Source: Rubrobacter sp.
GTDB taxonomy: Bacteria; Actinomycetota; Rubrobacteria; Rubrobacterales; Rubrobacteraceae
Direction: 5' to 3'
Assembly: GCA_013695335.1 (NCBI GenBank)
Contig: JACDAR010000169.1
Span: 1 to 5,778, forward strand
Length of the DNA stretch: 5,778 nt
The position numbers and the translations under genes are program-made. Positions within the stretch are counted from its first letter, which is position 1. The number at the start of each line of letters is the position of its first letter. Below, in pieces: positions 5,556 to 5,778 of this stretch. The notes under the pieces were generated by a model. The model did no database searches and had not been told where the DNA came from. It saw only the letters and a program-made list of their open reading frames with translations.

Positions 5556-5578
5556 ACTTGACACCCAGCGTGTCAAGT
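5556..5578. promoter_or_regulatory. Perfect 9-bp inverted repeat overlapping divergent TTGACA boxes (HAIR-like operator)
   Basis: ACTTGACAC (5556-5564) and GTGTCAAGT (5570-5578) are exact reverse complements around CCAGC. Each arm contains the consensus -35 hexamer TTGACA: 5558-5563 pointing right and 5576-5571 pointing left. Possible -10 boxes are weak: TTGATA at 5581-5586 rightward (17-bp spacer) and CAACAT leftward (18-bp spacer, 5552-5547). Written as CTTGACA-N7-TGTCAAG, the site has the geometry of the HspR-binding HAIR element, CTTGAGT-N7-ACTCAAG, with the CTTGA core kept. A repressor here could block both the GAF-protease operon and the small divergent gene. The palindrome is direct observation; the regulator is inferred. 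Confidence 0.6.
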
Positions 5579-5658
5579 ATTTGATAGCAGCGTTTCTATC
5601 TCCCGTCTACACTTCAATTACGCACAGAGAACATCCAACAGACAGATAGGGGTGCGAG

Positions 5659-5778
5659 ATGATGAACTTCTCAGAATACGAAGCGGCGAGGCAGAGGACC
5701 CAGGAAACCATCAAGGCTCGTGAGAATGACCGCCTAGAGAAACAACTTCGTGAGGCCAGCAGGGTTCCCCGCAGGGGT
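5659..5778 (+). CDS. Small charged helical protein of unknown function, N-terminal 40 codons
   Basis: The open frame starts at ATG 5659 (a second ATG follows at 5662) and runs off the right edge. AGGGG at 5648-5652 sits six bases before the first ATG, a good ribosome-binding site. The visible protein begins MMNFSEYEAARQR and stays rich in Arg, Glu and Lys (17 of 40 residues charged), with a pattern expected of one long amphipathic helix. No signal peptide or known domain is visible. It is transcribed divergently from the GAF-protease pair, with 207 bp between starts containing two inverted repeats. I recall similar short helical proteins in actinobacteria but cannot assign a function. The tandem ATG leaves the exact start ambiguous by one residue. 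Confidence 0.65.
   Translation, partial: MMNFSEYEAARQRTQETIKARENDRLEKQLREASRVPRRG

Noticed and set aside
5583..5600. GATAG/CTATC inverted repeat downstream of the main dyad
   Set aside because: Only 5 bp arms with an 8-nt gap, which is expected by chance in a region of this size.
1..5778. CRISPR arrays, tRNA or rRNA genes, insertion sequences, integration sites
   Set aside because: No regularly spaced repeats, cloverleaf-like sequence, transposase frame or terminal repeats were found.

Overview
The window (about 5.8 kb, clearly GC-rich) looks like chromosomal DNA of an actinobacterium, most plausibly Rubrobacter or a close relative. The basis is the combination of a TreT-type trehalose synthase, a GT20 trehalose-6-phosphate synthase, an RsbW-like anti-sigma factor and a GAF/subtilase pair. 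There is also frequent use of the AUA isoleucine codon despite high GC. The genus is an inference from recalled similarity, not a search result.

Layout. (1) 1-275, plus strand: the last ~91 codons of an SPFH/band-7 (slipin-like) membrane-associated protein, with an acidic tail carrying a fourfold TPD repeat. (2) 276-431: intergenic, with a candidate general-stress (SigB/SigF-type) promoter. (3) 432-881, plus: small ATP-binding anti-sigma factor/serine kinase of the RsbW/SpoIIAB type. (4) 986-2236, plus: treT, retaining trehalose synthase (GT4). (5) 2281-3753, plus: a divergent otsA-like GT20 synthase behind a strong ribosome-binding site. (6) Only 11 bp separate its stop from the stop of a convergent minus-strand pair: a leaderless S8 subtilase (3765-4571) and, upstream of it, a GAF-domain protein (4574 to about 5451) that appears to carry a one-base frameshift near 5404-5408. 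(7) 5452-5658: a 207-bp divergent regulatory region with two good inverted repeats, one overlapping TTGACA boxes on both strands. (8) 5659-5778, plus: the first 40 codons of a small, charged helical protein that runs off the window. No gene-free stretch exceeds 300 bases. No tRNA, rRNA, CRISPR array or mobile element was seen.

How the parts may work together. The left half reads as a stress/osmoprotection block: a sigma-factor regulator next to two independent glucosyltransferases that lead to trehalose, either directly (TreT) or via trehalose-6-phosphate (OtsA); no phosphatase (OtsB) is in the window. The right half is a tightly coupled sensor-like GAF protein plus cytoplasmic subtilase, divergent from a small helical protein and sharing a palindromic control region with it. 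This GAF-subtilase unit is the least explained part of the window and the best candidate for an undescribed system; its function cannot be read from sequence alone.
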